Of a DNA stretch of 64,000 nucleotides, positions 27,858 to 36,868 are shown one piece after another. Each line of letters begins with the position of its first letter. Position 1 is the stretch's first letter. The position numbers and the translations under genes are program-made. The stretch spans positions 274,363-338,362 of the forward strand of contig NZ_VZQZ01000002.1 of assembly GCF_008802365.1 (NCBI RefSeq), read 5' to 3'. The stretch is from Oryzomonas japonica (GTDB lineage: Bacteria > Desulfobacterota > Desulfuromonadia > Geobacterales > Pseudopelobacteraceae). Under the pieces are notes generated by a model. It was not told where the DNA came from and did not search any database. It saw only the letters and a program-made list of their open reading frames with translations.

Positions 27858-29419
27858 GGCGCGAGCCTCGCATAGATCGGGCTGGTGAGGGCCTCGGGTG
27901 CAGCGGCCGTGGCAACGTTTACCACGAGCCCTTCCGATTCATCAGGCGGTTGGAAGTTGTCGCGTTGCAATTCGAGAATTTCCAGGCGTCCGTCGGAGAT
28001 GTTCTCACCGGCAGCTTCCCGTTCGGCCAGGCGGCGGCGATGTTCCGTCACCGGGCAGATGCAGAACAACACGACGCAACGGACTGCTAGTCTTTCGGCC
28101 AGTTGGCTGAAGGGGCGGCGCTGACTGCGGCTGATGAAACAGGCATCGATGATGACGGAGCGTCCCATGGCGAGCTCGGTTTCCGCCAGGCGCAGCAATT
28201 CGGCATAGGTGGCCTCGCTGGCTGCGGCCGAGTAAAGCCCGGTCTCGAACGGCACGCGCATGGGCGTATCCGGCGGCAGGGCCGCCATCTGTTTGCGAAC
28301 CCTGTCCGAATTGTAGGTTGCACTACCGAGTTCAAAGGCCAGTTGTGCCGCCAGGGTGCTTTTGCCACTCCCCGTGAGGCCGCAGGTGATGAAAAGTGTG
28401 GCTTTCTGGCGCTGTCGCTCGATGTAACCGCGCGCCAGCCGGAAATATCCGGCCGCCCTTGCTCCGGCGCGTTCCTGCTCCTGCGGATCTATGCCGCTGT
28501 CGTTCTGGCGGAAACTTTCCACCTTGCCCCGCACAAAGGCGCGGTACAGCTTGTAGAAATCGACCAGTTCCGGGAGGCCGGCGTCACCCGAGGCGGCCAG
28601 ATATTCGTCGAGCACCGCCTCTGCAAGGTCGTGACGACGGTGATAGTCAAGGTCCATGAGGAGAAAGGCGATATCGGCGGCAGTGTCGCAGTAGCGGAAG
28701 CGCTCGTTGAACTCGATACAGTCGAAGATGTAGATCCTGCCGTCGGTCAGGCAGATGTTTTCCAGGTGGATGTCTCCGTCGCATTCCCGGATGAACCCTT
28801 GGGCTATCCGCTTTTCAAAAAGCTCCGCCCGGCTTTCGACAAATGAGGATACCCATTCCCGGATCACCGCCAACTCGTCGGGAGAGAGCGGCGTCCGGGG
28901 GCTGTCTGCTGCGCTCTGGGCGAAATTTTCCTGCCAATTGGCCATGATCCGTTCCCGGCGGCCGTATTCGCTGATGGCGGGCGAGGTGGCGGCGGCGAGG
29001 TGGAAGTCGGCAATGACCTTGGCCACCGCTCGCATGTCGGCGGCGGTTACCTCTCCCCGGGCCACCAGTTGGTCGAGCATCCGTCCTGCCGGGAGCCGCT
29101 TCATCTTGACGGCATAATCGATGATCGGGCCGTCCCCGAAAAATGCGGCGCCGCCGGGAGCCTCCCGCACTTCGACGACCCCCAGGTAGATATCCGGGCA
29201 GAGACGGCTGTTGAGCCGTACCTCTTCATGGCAGTAAAACCGGCGCCGATCAATGGTCGAGAAATTGAGAAACCCAAAATCAACGGGCTTTTTGATCTTG
29301 TAGGCCGTGTCGCCTGCCAGGAATATCCAGGAAACGTGCGTCTGAATCAGCTCGACGTCGCCGACCGCCTCCGGGTATGCGCTGGATTTTGATAATGATT
29401 TTAGTATATTGCGCTGCAT
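27854..29419 (-). CDS. Aminoglycoside phosphotransferase-like/AAA ATPase fusion protein
   Basis: The about 521-residue protein joins two nucleotide-binding domains. The N-terminal part (to about residue 330) is like aminoglycoside phosphotransferases: TAYKIKKPVDFGFLNF, VKMKRLP, and a catalytic loop CDGDIHLENICL followed by YIFDCIEFNERF. The loop has the catalytic Asp and Asn but lacks the usual His before it. The C-terminal part has a P-loop LTGSGKSTLA and a zeta-toxin/gluconate-kinase-like fold (VIIDACFISRSQRR). Such COG0645/COG2187 fusions are common and uncharacterised; drug resistance should not be assumed. I prefer the ATG at 29419 over the one at 29452, which has no ribosome binding site. 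It overlaps the next gene by ATGA. Confidence 0.83.
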   Translation of the reverse strand: MQRNILKSLSKSSAYPEAVGDVELIQTHVSWIFLAGDTAYKIKKPVDFGFLNFSTIDRRRFYCHEEVRLNSRLCPDIYLGVVEVREAPGGAAFFGDGPIIDYAVKMKRLPAGRMLDQLVARGEVTAADMRAVAKVIADFHLAAATSPAISEYGRRERIMANWQENFAQSAADSPRTPLSPDELAVIREWVSSFVESRAELFEKRIAQGFIRECDGDIHLENICLTDGRIYIFDCIEFNERFRYCDTAADIAFLLMDLDYHRRHDLAEAVLDEYLAASGDAGLPELVDFYKLYRAFVRGKVESFRQNDSGIDPQEQERAGARAAGYFRLARGYIERQRQKATLFITCGLTGSGKSTLAAQLAFELGSATYNSDRVRKQMAALPPDTPMRVPFETGLYSAAASEATYAELLRLAETELAMGRSVIIDACFISRSQRRPFSQLAERLAVRCVVLFCICPVTEHRRRLAEREAAGENISDGRLEILELQRDNFQPPDESEGLVVNVATAAAPEALTSPIYARLAP

Positions 29420-29557
29420 AAGGGTATCTCTCTTAGATAAAAATACTACCATTAAAACAACGCTTCCGCAAGCAACTGGCCGGTCTGATATTCATTTGAC
29501 GGTGATTAGGTTTCATGCTAGGTTTTATCACACTTTTCAACAACGAGGAACGCCGCT

Positions 29558-31267
29558 GTGAAGCCCTGTTTTCTATTGATAGCACTGTCCGCCATTCTGC
29601 TCTCCTCCTGCGCGACAACCGGTTCCCCGACGCGTGTCGATCCCTCGCCGTCCCGCTTGGCATACGGCAACCAGTCCCGGGCTCTGTATCTCTATTCCCG
29701 GGCTCGTTTGTCGGCCTACGACGGTGATTTCCCCACCGCCCTGTCCATTCTGAGGGATGCCCTTGAGTTGGACCCGGCATCCCCCTTTCTCAACAACGCT
29801 GTTGCCGAGGTCAAGCTGAAGATCGGGCAGGCACAAGAGGCCATGGAATACTTCGACAAGGCCATCAAGCTCGACCCGACCTATCGCGAGCCCTATATCA
29901 TGGCCGGGTCGACCCTGTCGTCCATCGGCAAGGACCGGGAAGCACTCGATTATCTGCGCAAGGCGGTCCAACTCGATCCTTCCCGGGAAGATGCCTATCT
30001 GCACCTATCCTTGGCCCTGTCGCGGCTCAACGAGTACGAAGAGACCGTCACCACACTCAAGTCGCTGATCAAGGTTAATCCCGACTCCATGCTGGGGTAC
30101 TACTATCTCGGCAGGGCCTACAGCCAGATGAAGCTGTACCGCGAAGCGGTGGGGTATTTTCAGAAAGCCCTCGAATTGCGGCCCGAGTTCGAACAGGCCG
30201 CCCTTGACATGGCCGCTTCCTATGAGGCCCTGGGGGACTATCCCCAGGCGATCGAGATCTATAAGAATATTCTCGATGACGACGACAGCAAGGTCCCGGT
30301 CCTGCAACGCCTGATACAGCTTCTTATTCAGCAGCGCCGCTTCGAGGATGCCCTTGATCTCCTGAAACGGGCGGCGGATTCCGGACTTTCCGGCCCGGAA
30401 ACCATGCGCAAGATCGGGCTGCTCCATCTTGAACTGGAGCAGTATGATGACGCCATCAAGGTATTCAACGATATGCTCGAAAAGGATTCGGGCGCCGATC
30501 AGATCCGTTTCTATCTGGGGATGGCCTATGAGGAGAAAGGCGATATCGACCGGGCCTACGCCGAATACACCAAGATACCCCACGCTTCGACCGCCTACCT
30601 GGATGCCATCGGGCACATCGCCTTTATCCTCAAGGAAAAGGGCAAGACCGCCCAGGCGGTGGGGATGCTCAAGGATGCCATTGCCGGCAATCCGGGCCAA
30701 CTCGACCTCTATCTCAATCTTTCAACGCTCTACGAGTCGCTCGGCAAGGTCGATGACGCCCTGACCCTGGTGCTGGGCGCGGAAAAGGAATTCCCGAACG
30801 AACCTCGCCTGTTTTTCCGCATCGGAGTTCTTTACGACAAGCAGGGCAAAAAGAACGAATCTATCGAACAGATGAAAAAGGTGCTCGCCATCAATCCCAA
30901 GGATTCCCAGGCGCTCAATTTCCTGGGCTACACCTATGCAGAGTTGGGCATCAACCTGGAACAGGCGTTGGAATACCTCAAACAAGCCGTTGCCATCCGC
31001 CCCAATGATGGATTTTTCCTGGACAGTCTCGGCTGGGTGTACTTCAAGATGAAAAAGTTCGATGAGGCCGTGAAATATCTGGAGGAGGCCAACCGTCAGG
31101 TTGAGGAGGACTCCACCATTGCCGAACACCTGGGGGACGCCTATTATGCCAAGCGGGAGTACCACAAGGCGTTGAAGCTTTACAAGCGTGCGCTGAAGAT
31201 CGAACCGGAACGCAAGGATCTGGCGGACAAGCTGCGCAAGCTCAAAGGGGAGCCGGGTGATCGATGA
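29558..31267 (+). CDS. TPR-repeat lipoprotein
   Basis: The 569-residue protein has a lipoprotein signal (MKPCFLLIALSAILLSSC, lipobox LLSSC). After it come at least a dozen 34-residue tetratricopeptide repeats, for example AQEAMEYFDKAIKLDPTYREPY and REALDYLRKAVQLDPSREDAY, running almost to the C-terminus. TPR arrays bind partner proteins; this one is probably in the outer membrane or inner-membrane periplasmic face. The start is a GTG at 29558 with GAGGAA eight bases before it. Its stop overlaps the ATG of a peptide-binding protein gene (ATGA), so it is coupled to the ABC importer. Confidence 0.88.
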   Translation: MKPCFLLIALSAILLSSCATTGSPTRVDPSPSRLAYGNQSRALYLYSRARLSAYDGDFPTALSILRDALELDPASPFLNNAVAEVKLKIGQAQEAMEYFDKAIKLDPTYREPYIMAGSTLSSIGKDREALDYLRKAVQLDPSREDAYLHLSLALSRLNEYEETVTTLKSLIKVNPDSMLGYYYLGRAYSQMKLYREAVGYFQKALELRPEFEQAALDMAASYEALGDYPQAIEIYKNILDDDDSKVPVLQRLIQLLIQQRRFEDALDLLKRAADSGLSGPETMRKIGLLHLELEQYDDAIKVFNDMLEKDSGADQIRFYLGMAYEEKGDIDRAYAEYTKIPHASTAYLDAIGHIAFILKEKGKTAQAVGMLKDAIAGNPGQLDLYLNLSTLYESLGKVDDALTLVLGAEKEFPNEPRLFFRIGVLYDKQGKKNESIEQMKKVLAINPKDSQALNFLGYTYAELGINLEQALEYLKQAVAIRPNDGFFLDSLGWVYFKMKKFDEAVKYLEEANRQVEEDSTIAEHLGDAYYAKREYHKALKLYKRALKIEPERKDLADKLRKLKGEPGDR

Positions 31268-32886
31268 ACACGGTGCGCCGTTTCAGGCTGCTCTTCCCGG
31301 CACTTTTTCTTTTCGTTTCCGCATGTACCCAAGCGCCGGCGCCCCCCCGGAGCGGCGCCCATGACGTAAAGCCAGCCTATGGCGATGCCCTGGTGGAGGG
31401 CACCATCAGCGACGCCTCCACCCTGATCCCACTCCTGGCAACCGATAGCTCATCCCATGCCGTGGCCGGGCAGATTTACAACGGCCTGGTTAAATACGAT
31501 AAAAATCTTAAGATTATCGGTGACCTGGCACAATCCTTCGATATCTCTCCGGATGGGCTCACCATTACCTTTCACCTGCGCAGGGGGGTGAAATGGCACG
31601 ACGGCGCCCCCTTTACCTCCCGCGACGTACTCTACACCTACCATGTCGTCATTGACCCCAAGACTCCCACCGCCTATGCCGAGGATTTCAAACAGGTCAA
31701 GGGCATTGCCGCGCCCGACGATTATACCGTCCGGGTGACCTACGGCGCCCCCTTTGCGCCGGCCCTGGCCTCCTGGGGGACCGCCATTTTGCCGGCGCAC
31801 CTTCTGGAGGGGAAGGACATCACCAAGAGTCCCCTGGCCCGCACGCCGATCGGCACCGGCCCGTACCGCTTCAAGGAGTGGGTCGCCGGCCAGAAGATCG
31901 TGCTGGAATCCAACCACGACTACTTCGAGGGCAGGCCCTGGATCGACCGCTACATCTTCCGCATCATCCCCGACACCTCCACCATGTACATGGAACTCAA
32001 GGCGGGCGCCCTCGACACAATGCCCCTGACGCCGGTGCAGTACGCCCGCCAGACCACCGGGACCCGGTTCACGTCGCTGTTCAACAAGTACCGTTATCCC
32101 TCATCCAGTTATGTCTATATGGGCTACAACCTGCGCCATCCGCTTTTTCGGGACAAGCGCATCCGGCAAGCCCTGACCGCTGCCATCGACAAGGATGAGT
32201 TGATCCACGGCGTGCTGTTCGGCATGGGCCAGAAGGCGGTGGGGCCGATTCCTCCCGGCCGCTGGGCCTACAACCCCAATGTCAAGGATATCGCTTATGA
32301 TCCCAAGCATGCGGCCGAACTCCTGGCCCAGGCCGGGTGGCGGGAGAAAAACAGCGACGGCATCCTGACGAAGGACGGCAAACCGTTCAGTTTCACCATC
32401 CTGACCAACCAGGGAAACCAACAACGCCTGCTGACGGCCCAGATCATTCAGCAACGGCTCAGGTATGTGGGGATCGACGTGAAGATCCGTATCGTGGAGT
32501 GGGCCACATTCCTCAAGGAGTTCGTGGACAAGGGAAACTTCGAGGTGGTCATGCTGGGATGGACCACCACGCCGGACCCGGACATGTACGATGTCTGGCA
32601 CTCCAGCAAGACCAATCCGGGCGAACTGAACTTTGTCGGTTTCAAGAACGCCGAAGTGGACCGTCTGCTGGTGGAGGGACGCAGCACCTTTGACATGGAA
32701 AAACGCAAGAAGGCCTATTTCCGTATCCAGGAGATCATGGCCGACGAGCAGCCCTATACCTTCCTCTACGTGCCGGATGCCCTTCCGGTGGTCAGTGCCC
32801 GCATCCGCGGCGTGGAAACGGCCCCGGCCGGTATCGGCTACAATCAGATCAAATGGTACGTGCCCAAGGCGGAGCAGGTGTACTGA
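31264..32886 (+). CDS. Peptide/dipeptide ABC transporter substrate-binding lipoprotein (DppA/OppA type)
   Basis: The 540-residue protein has a lipobox signal ([12 protein letters not shown]) and the SBP_bac_5 fold. Visible signatures are [66 protein letters not shown] and [12 protein letters not shown]. It captures oligopeptides or a related ligand in the periplasm and passes them to the two permeases that follow. It starts inside the TPR lipoprotein stop codon and ends one base before the first permease start. No ATPase genes follow in this operon. Confidence 0.92.
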   Translation: MNTVRRFRLLFPALFLFVSACTQAPAPPRSGAHDVKPAYGDALVEGTISDASTLIPLLATDSSSHAVAGQIYNGLVKYDKNLKIIGDLAQSFDISPDGLTITFHLRRGVKWHDGAPFTSRDVLYTYHVVIDPKTPTAYAEDFKQVKGIAAPDDYTVRVTYGAPFAPALASWGTAILPAHLLEGKDITKSPLARTPIGTGPYRFKEWVAGQKIVLESNHDYFEGRPWIDRYIFRIIPDTSTMYMELKAGALDTMPLTPVQYARQTTGTRFTSLFNKYRYPSSSYVYMGYNLRHPLFRDKRIRQALTAAIDKDELIHGVLFGMGQKAVGPIPPGRWAYNPNVKDIAYDPKHAAELLAQAGWREKNSDGILTKDGKPFSFTILTNQGNQQRLLTAQIIQQRLRYVGIDVKIRIVEWATFLKEFVDKGNFEVVMLGWTTTPDPDMYDVWHSSKTNPGELNFVGFKNAEVDRLLVEGRSTFDMEKRKKAYFRIQEIMADEQPYTFLYVPDALPVVSARIRGVETAPAGIGYNQIKWYVPKAEQVY

Positions 32887-32887
32887 T

Positions 32888-33874
32888 ATGACACGTTATC
32901 TCATGAAACGCATCCTGATGTTGATCCCGCTCATGGTCGGCATAACCCTCATCACCTTCTCGGTCGTCCATCTGGCGCCGGGCGAGCCGGTGGAAATGCA
33001 GATGGCCATGAACCCCAAGGTGGGCAAGGAGGCCCGGGAGCGGTTGCGCAAGTTCTACGGCCTGGATAAGCCGCTAGCCGAGCAGTATGTCACCTGGGTC
33101 GGCAAGCTGGCGCGGCTGGACCTGGGGCGCTCCTTTTCTTCCGACAACCGGCCGGTCAGGGACAAGATTGCGGAACGCCTCCCTATTACCCTTGCCCTCA
33201 ATATCATCGCCCTGGTGATGGAATTCGGCTTGGCGATCCCCATCGGCATCCTGGCCGCCACCCACCGGGATACCTGGCTGGACAAGGGGATCACGGTCTT
33301 TGTCTTTGTCGGTTTCGCCGTGCCGACCTTTTGGCTGGCGCTGCTTCTGATGTATCTGTTCGGCGTCAAGCTGAATTGGCTTCCCATCTCGGGGCTGCAT
33401 ACCCTGGGGAGCGACAGTTACGGCCTGCTGCGTTATGTGGGGGATATGGCCAAACACCTCTGTATGCCGATCATGGTGGCCTCATTCGGCAGCCTTGCAG
33501 GGCTGTCCCGGTATATGCGCTCATCCATGCTGAACGTGATTGGCCAGGACTACATTACTACTGCCCGGGCCAAGGGGCTTTCCGAACGGGTCGTGATCTA
33601 CAAGCACGCCCTGCGCAACGCCCTTCTGCCTCTGATCACCCAGGCAGGCCTGGCCATTCCCGGGCTGATCGGCGGGAGCGTCATCTTCGAGACCATCTAC
33701 GCCATTCCCGGCATGGGACAGCTCTTCTACCAAGCGGTCATGGCCCGCGACTACCCGGTGGTGATGGGGATCGTGATCATCGGCGCGCTGCTGACCCTGA
33801 TCGGCAATCTGGTGGCCGATGTGTGCTATGCCCTGGCCGACCCGCGGATCAGGGAGGGGAGGGGCGTGCAGTGA
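32888..33874 (+). CDS. Peptide ABC transporter permease, DppB type
   Basis: The 328-residue inner-membrane protein starts [34 protein letters not shown], the typical DppB N-terminus, and has about six helices. The EAA loop that contacts the ATPase is visible as [29 protein letters not shown], and the end is [18 protein letters not shown]. The frame is open upstream to 32633, but this ATG, two bases after the preceding gene, is the family start. Its stop overlaps the GTG of the next permease. Confidence 0.94.
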   Translation: MTRYLMKRILMLIPLMVGITLITFSVVHLAPGEPVEMQMAMNPKVGKEARERLRKFYGLDKPLAEQYVTWVGKLARLDLGRSFSSDNRPVRDKIAERLPITLALNIIALVMEFGLAIPIGILAATHRDTWLDKGITVFVFVGFAVPTFWLALLLMYLFGVKLNWLPISGLHTLGSDSYGLLRYVGDMAKHLCMPIMVASFGSLAGLSRYMRSSMLNVIGQDYITTARAKGLSERVVIYKHALRNALLPLITQAGLAIPGLIGGSVIFETIYAIPGMGQLFYQAVMARDYPVVMGIVIIGALLTLIGNLVADVCYALADPRIREGRGVQ

Positions 33875-34725
33875 TCGGACAATATTCCTATTTCCGTGCC
33901 GTGTTCTGGCCGCGTCTGGCGCGCAACAGGTTTGCCGTGGCCGGCGCAATCGTGGTGCTGCTGATGCTGGCGGTCGCGCTACTGGCACCCCTGATTGTCC
34001 ATTTCGGCCCCAACGAGATCAATGCCAGGGCGGTTCTGGACCCCCCATCCCTGCGGCACTGGTTCGGTACCGACGATCTGGGGCGCGACGTCTTCAGCCG
34101 GATCGTCTACGGGGCGCGGATCTCCCTGCTGGTCGGCTTTGTGGCTGCCGGGATCGCCGTATTGATCGGCACGGTCCTGGGGCTTGTGGCAGGGTTTTAC
34201 GGCGGCTGGATCGACAACATCCTCATGCGGGTCGTTGACATCATGTTCTGTTTTCCGACCTTTTTCCTGATCCTGGCGGTCATTACCTTCCTGCGCCCCT
34301 CCATCTGGTACATCATGATCGTCATCGGCCTGACCGGCTGGATGGGGGTGGCCCGGCTGGTGCGGGCCGAGACCCTTTCCATCCGCGAGATGGACTATAT
34401 CATGGCCGCACGCTGCATCGGCTGTTCCGACAGGCGCATCATCTTCCGCCACATCCTGCCCAATGCCGTCTCGCCGGCTCTGGTGGCCGCCACCCTGGGC
34501 ATCGCGGGTGCCATATTGACCGAGTCAGCCCTCTCGTTCCTCGGCATCGGCGTCCAGCCGCCGACCCCCAGCTGGGGCAACATCCTCACCTCAGGCAAGG
34601 ATTACATCGAATTCGCCTGGTGGCTCTCCCTGTTTCCCGGTCTGGCCATCCTGATAACGGTTCTGGCCTACAACCTGCTTGGAGAGGGGGTCAGGGACGC
34701 CCTGGACCCCCGCATCAAACGTTGA
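33871..34725 (+). CDS. Peptide ABC transporter permease, DppC type
   Basis: The 284-residue permease partner starts [31 protein letters not shown] and has the DppC signatures [29 protein letters not shown]. Its EAA loop is [28 protein letters not shown], followed by [22 protein letters not shown]. The end, [15 protein letters not shown], is also typical. The start is a GTG at 33871 overlapping the dppB stop (GTGA). The frame is open further upstream but that part overlaps dppB. No terminator is seen before the convergent CBS gene 62 bases downstream. Confidence 0.94.
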   Translation: MIGQYSYFRAVFWPRLARNRFAVAGAIVVLLMLAVALLAPLIVHFGPNEINARAVLDPPSLRHWFGTDDLGRDVFSRIVYGARISLLVGFVAAGIAVLIGTVLGLVAGFYGGWIDNILMRVVDIMFCFPTFFLILAVITFLRPSIWYIMIVIGLTGWMGVARLVRAETLSIREMDYIMAARCIGCSDRRIIFRHILPNAVSPALVAATLGIAGAILTESALSFLGIGVQPPTPSWGNILTSGKDYIEFAWWLSLFPGLAILITVLAYNLLGEGVRDALDPRIKR

Positions 34726-34787
34726 TCAACGGCTTCGCCCCCCCCAAGAAGATGACCATCGCCACGCCGGTGAACAAGGGCCGTGGA

Positions 34788-35207
34788 CTATGACATGCTG
34801 CATATGGCAATCAGCGCTTCCATGAAATTGGTGGTGGTCAAAAGCCCCACCAGATCGCCATTCTTGTCGGTCACACACAGGCCGTACAGCTTTTTGTCGT
34901 GGACCAACTGTGCAGCCTGACAGAGGGGGGCATCGGGTTGGATGGTGTAGGGGGTCGGGTTCATGGCGTCCCTGACCGTGGCTTTGGAGAGCACGTAGTG
35001 CACCTCCCAGGTATCCAGAGGGGTTGACTTGCCGGGTGCGTATTCCTTGATCATCCGGTCGGTGATCAGGCCGCAGAATTTGCCTTTGCAGGTAACCGGC
35101 AGGCGGCGAATGTCCTTTTCCTTCAGCAGGTGGATCGCCTCGATGATGGAAGCGCTTTCCTCGATGGTGATCGGGTTGTGAGTCATCCATTGTTCAACGG
35201 TTTGCAT
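34788..35207 (-). CDS. Two-CBS-domain protein
   Basis: The 139-residue protein is a tandem CBS (Bateman) module: MQTVEQWMTHNPITIEESASIIEAIHLLKEKDIRRLPV, then a central linker and VRDAMNPTPYTIQPDAPLCQAAQLVHDKKLYGLCV. Such modules bind adenosine nucleotides and control enzymes or channels. I place the start at 35207 because GGAAA precedes that ATG; an upstream ATG at 35255 lacks such a signal. It lies 81 bases downstream of livF on the same strand and could be the last gene of the liv operon, which would suggest nucleotide sensing linked to transport; this is inference. Confidence 0.85.
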   Translation of the reverse strand: MQTVEQWMTHNPITIEESASIIEAIHLLKEKDIRRLPVTCKGKFCGLITDRMIKEYAPGKSTPLDTWEVHYVLSKATVRDAMNPTPYTIQPDAPLCQAAQLVHDKKLYGLCVTDKNGDLVGLLTTTNFMEALIAICSMS

Positions 35208-35288
35208 GGCGTTTCCTTTCATGCCCCGCCCCGGCCATCGATCTGCCGAAGCCACGGCATCCCATGGATGGTGGAACGATTTTATCGG

Positions 35289-35993
35289 TTACATCCCCAA
35301 AAATGCCTTTTTTACGTGTTCGTTGCTGAGCAGATCGTTTCCTTCGCCGGTCAGGACGACCCGGCCGGTCTCCAGGACATAGGCGCGGTGGGCGATCTTC
35401 AGGGACTGGAAGACGTTCTGCTCCACCAACAGGATGGTGACTCCCTGCCGGTTGATCTCCTGTATGATTTCGAAGATGATCTTGACGAACAACGGCGAAA
35501 GGCCCAGAGATGGCTCGTCCATCAGCAACAGTTTCGGGTTGGTCATCAGGCCGCGGGCGATGGCCAGCATCTGCTGTTCGCCCCCCGACATGGTGCCTCC
35601 CAACTGTTTCTCGCGTTCCTTCAGGCGGGGAAACATGCCGAACACCCGCTCCACGTTCGCTTCGCGCGCTTTTCTGGCACTCTTGATATACGATCCCATG
35701 CGCAGGTTTTCCAGGACCGTCATTTCGGGAAAAATCTTCCGCCCTTCGGGAACCTGGACGATGCCCCGTTCCACCACCTGATGGGATTCGAGCTTTTCCA
35801 TATCCTCTCCCTGGAAGGTGATGCTGCCGGAGGTCGGCTTCACCAGGCGGGAGATGTTCTTGAGGGTGGTTGATTTACCGGCGCCGTTGGCGCCGACCAC
35901 GGTGACGATCTCTCCCTCATGGACCTCCAGGTTGATGTCCCAGAGGACCTTCAGGTCGCCGTAGCTGAAGTTGAGCTTGTCGATGGTGAGCAT
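35289..35993 (-). CDS. livF: Branched-chain amino acid ABC transporter ATPase LivF
   Basis: The 234-residue ATPase has Walker A VGANGAGKSTTL (about residues 33-44), the Q-loop region, signature TMSGGEQQMLAIARGLM (about 134-150) and Walker B LLLMDEPSLGLSP. The N-terminus MLTIDKLNFSYGDLKVLWDINLEV and the length are those of LivF. It energises uptake of leucine, isoleucine, valine or related ligands together with LivG. A CCACAGAG palindrome separates it from livG, so part of its expression may depend on RNA processing there. Confidence 0.93.
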   Translation of the reverse strand: MLTIDKLNFSYGDLKVLWDINLEVHEGEIVTVVGANGAGKSTTLKNISRLVKPTSGSITFQGEDMEKLESHQVVERGIVQVPEGRKIFPEMTVLENLRMGSYIKSARKAREANVERVFGMFPRLKEREKQLGGTMSGGEQQMLAIARGLMTNPKLLLMDEPSLGLSPLFVKIIFEIIQEINRQGVTILLVEQNVFQSLKIAHRAYVLETGRVVLTGEGNDLLSNEHVKKAFLGM

Positions 35994-36011
35994 GAGGACC
36001 TCTTTTTAAAG

Positions 36012-36137
36012 TCTGCCACAGAGACACGGAGACACGGCGGGAGGAAGGCAAACGGAGAACAACGACTCGTTTCCCGGTTTACCTCAAAAAATGTTTTTTC
36101 TCTGTGAACCTCTGTGTCTCCGTGACTCTGTGGCAGA
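36012..36137. repeat. CCACAGAG palindromic element, copy 2 (between livG and livF)
   Basis: TCTGCCACAGAG (36012-36023) pairs exactly with CTCTGTGGCAGA (36126-36137). Further in, ACACGGAGACAC matches GTGTCTCCGTG, so the stem extends about 25 bases with small gaps. The centre is about 75 bases. It interrupts an otherwise tight liv operon. Confidence 0.85.
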
Positions 36138-36154
36138 TGTTTGTTGTTTTGTTA

Positions 36155-36868
36155 CTACTCGCTGCCCAGATACGCCGCAACCACATCAGGGTTGCTGACG
36201 ATCTCCTGGGGCGATCCCTCCGCCAGTTTTTCGCCTGAGTTCAAGACGACGATCCGGTCGGAGATGCGCATGATGGTCTTCATGTCGTGTTCGATAACCA
36301 TCTGGGTGATGCCCAGCCCCTTGATCGCGAGGATCAGTTGAATGATGTCTTCGCTTTCCGCCGGATTGAGGCCGCCCATGACCTCGTCCAGGAGCAGCAG
36401 TTTGGGCTGTGTCGCCAGGACGCGGGCCACCTCCAGCTTTTTGCGCTCGCCGATGGGCAGACCGCCGGCCAGGAAGCCGGAGCGATGCTCCAGGCCCACC
36501 ACCTTGAGCTGTTCCATGGCCATGTCGCGGGCTATTTTCAATGAGCCGGTCCGACAGAGGGCGCCAACCATGACGTTGTCCACGACGCTCATCTTGGCCA
36601 GCGGCCGCACCTTCTGCCACGTTCGGGCCATGCCCAGCTTGCAGACCTTGTCCGGCTGGAGGCCGTGCATGCTGCGGCCATCAAAGACCACATCCCCCTT
36701 GGAGGGAGGATAGTATCCGGTGATGCAGTTGAATAATGTCGTTTTCCCTGCACCGTTGGGTCCGATCAGGCCCATGATCATCCCGTGCTGTATCTCGAAG
36801 GAAACGTCGGAGTTGGCCGACAGACCGCCGAAAAACTTGCTGACGTGTTTGATTTCAAGTATGGCCAT
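36155..36868 (-). CDS. livG: Branched-chain amino acid ABC transporter ATPase LivG
   Basis: The 237-residue ATPase has Walker A GLIGPNGAGKTTLFNCITG (about residues 33-51) and Walker B LLLLDEVMGGLNPAE. The signature is replaced by GGLPIGERKKLEVARVLA, as is typical of LivG, and the terminal segment is GSPQEIVSNPDVVAAYLG. It pairs with LivF to drive the LivHM permease. Its ATG directly abuts or overlaps the end of livM, consistent with one operon. Confidence 0.93.
   Translation of the reverse strand: MAILEIKHVSKFFGGLSANSDVSFEIQHGMIMGLIGPNGAGKTTLFNCITGYYPPSKGDVVFDGRSMHGLQPDKVCKLGMARTWQKVRPLAKMSVVDNVMVGALCRTGSLKIARDMAMEQLKVVGLEHRSGFLAGGLPIGERKKLEVARVLATQPKLLLLDEVMGGLNPAESEDIIQLILAIKGLGITQMVIEHDMKTIMRISDRIVVLNSGEKLAEGSPQEIVSNPDVVAAYLGSE

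Noticed and set aside
27854-29419. Aminoglycoside resistance gene
   Set aside because: The phosphotransferase-like half lacks the canonical loop His and is fused to a second kinase inside a signalling operon. Similarity of fold alone does not imply drug resistance.
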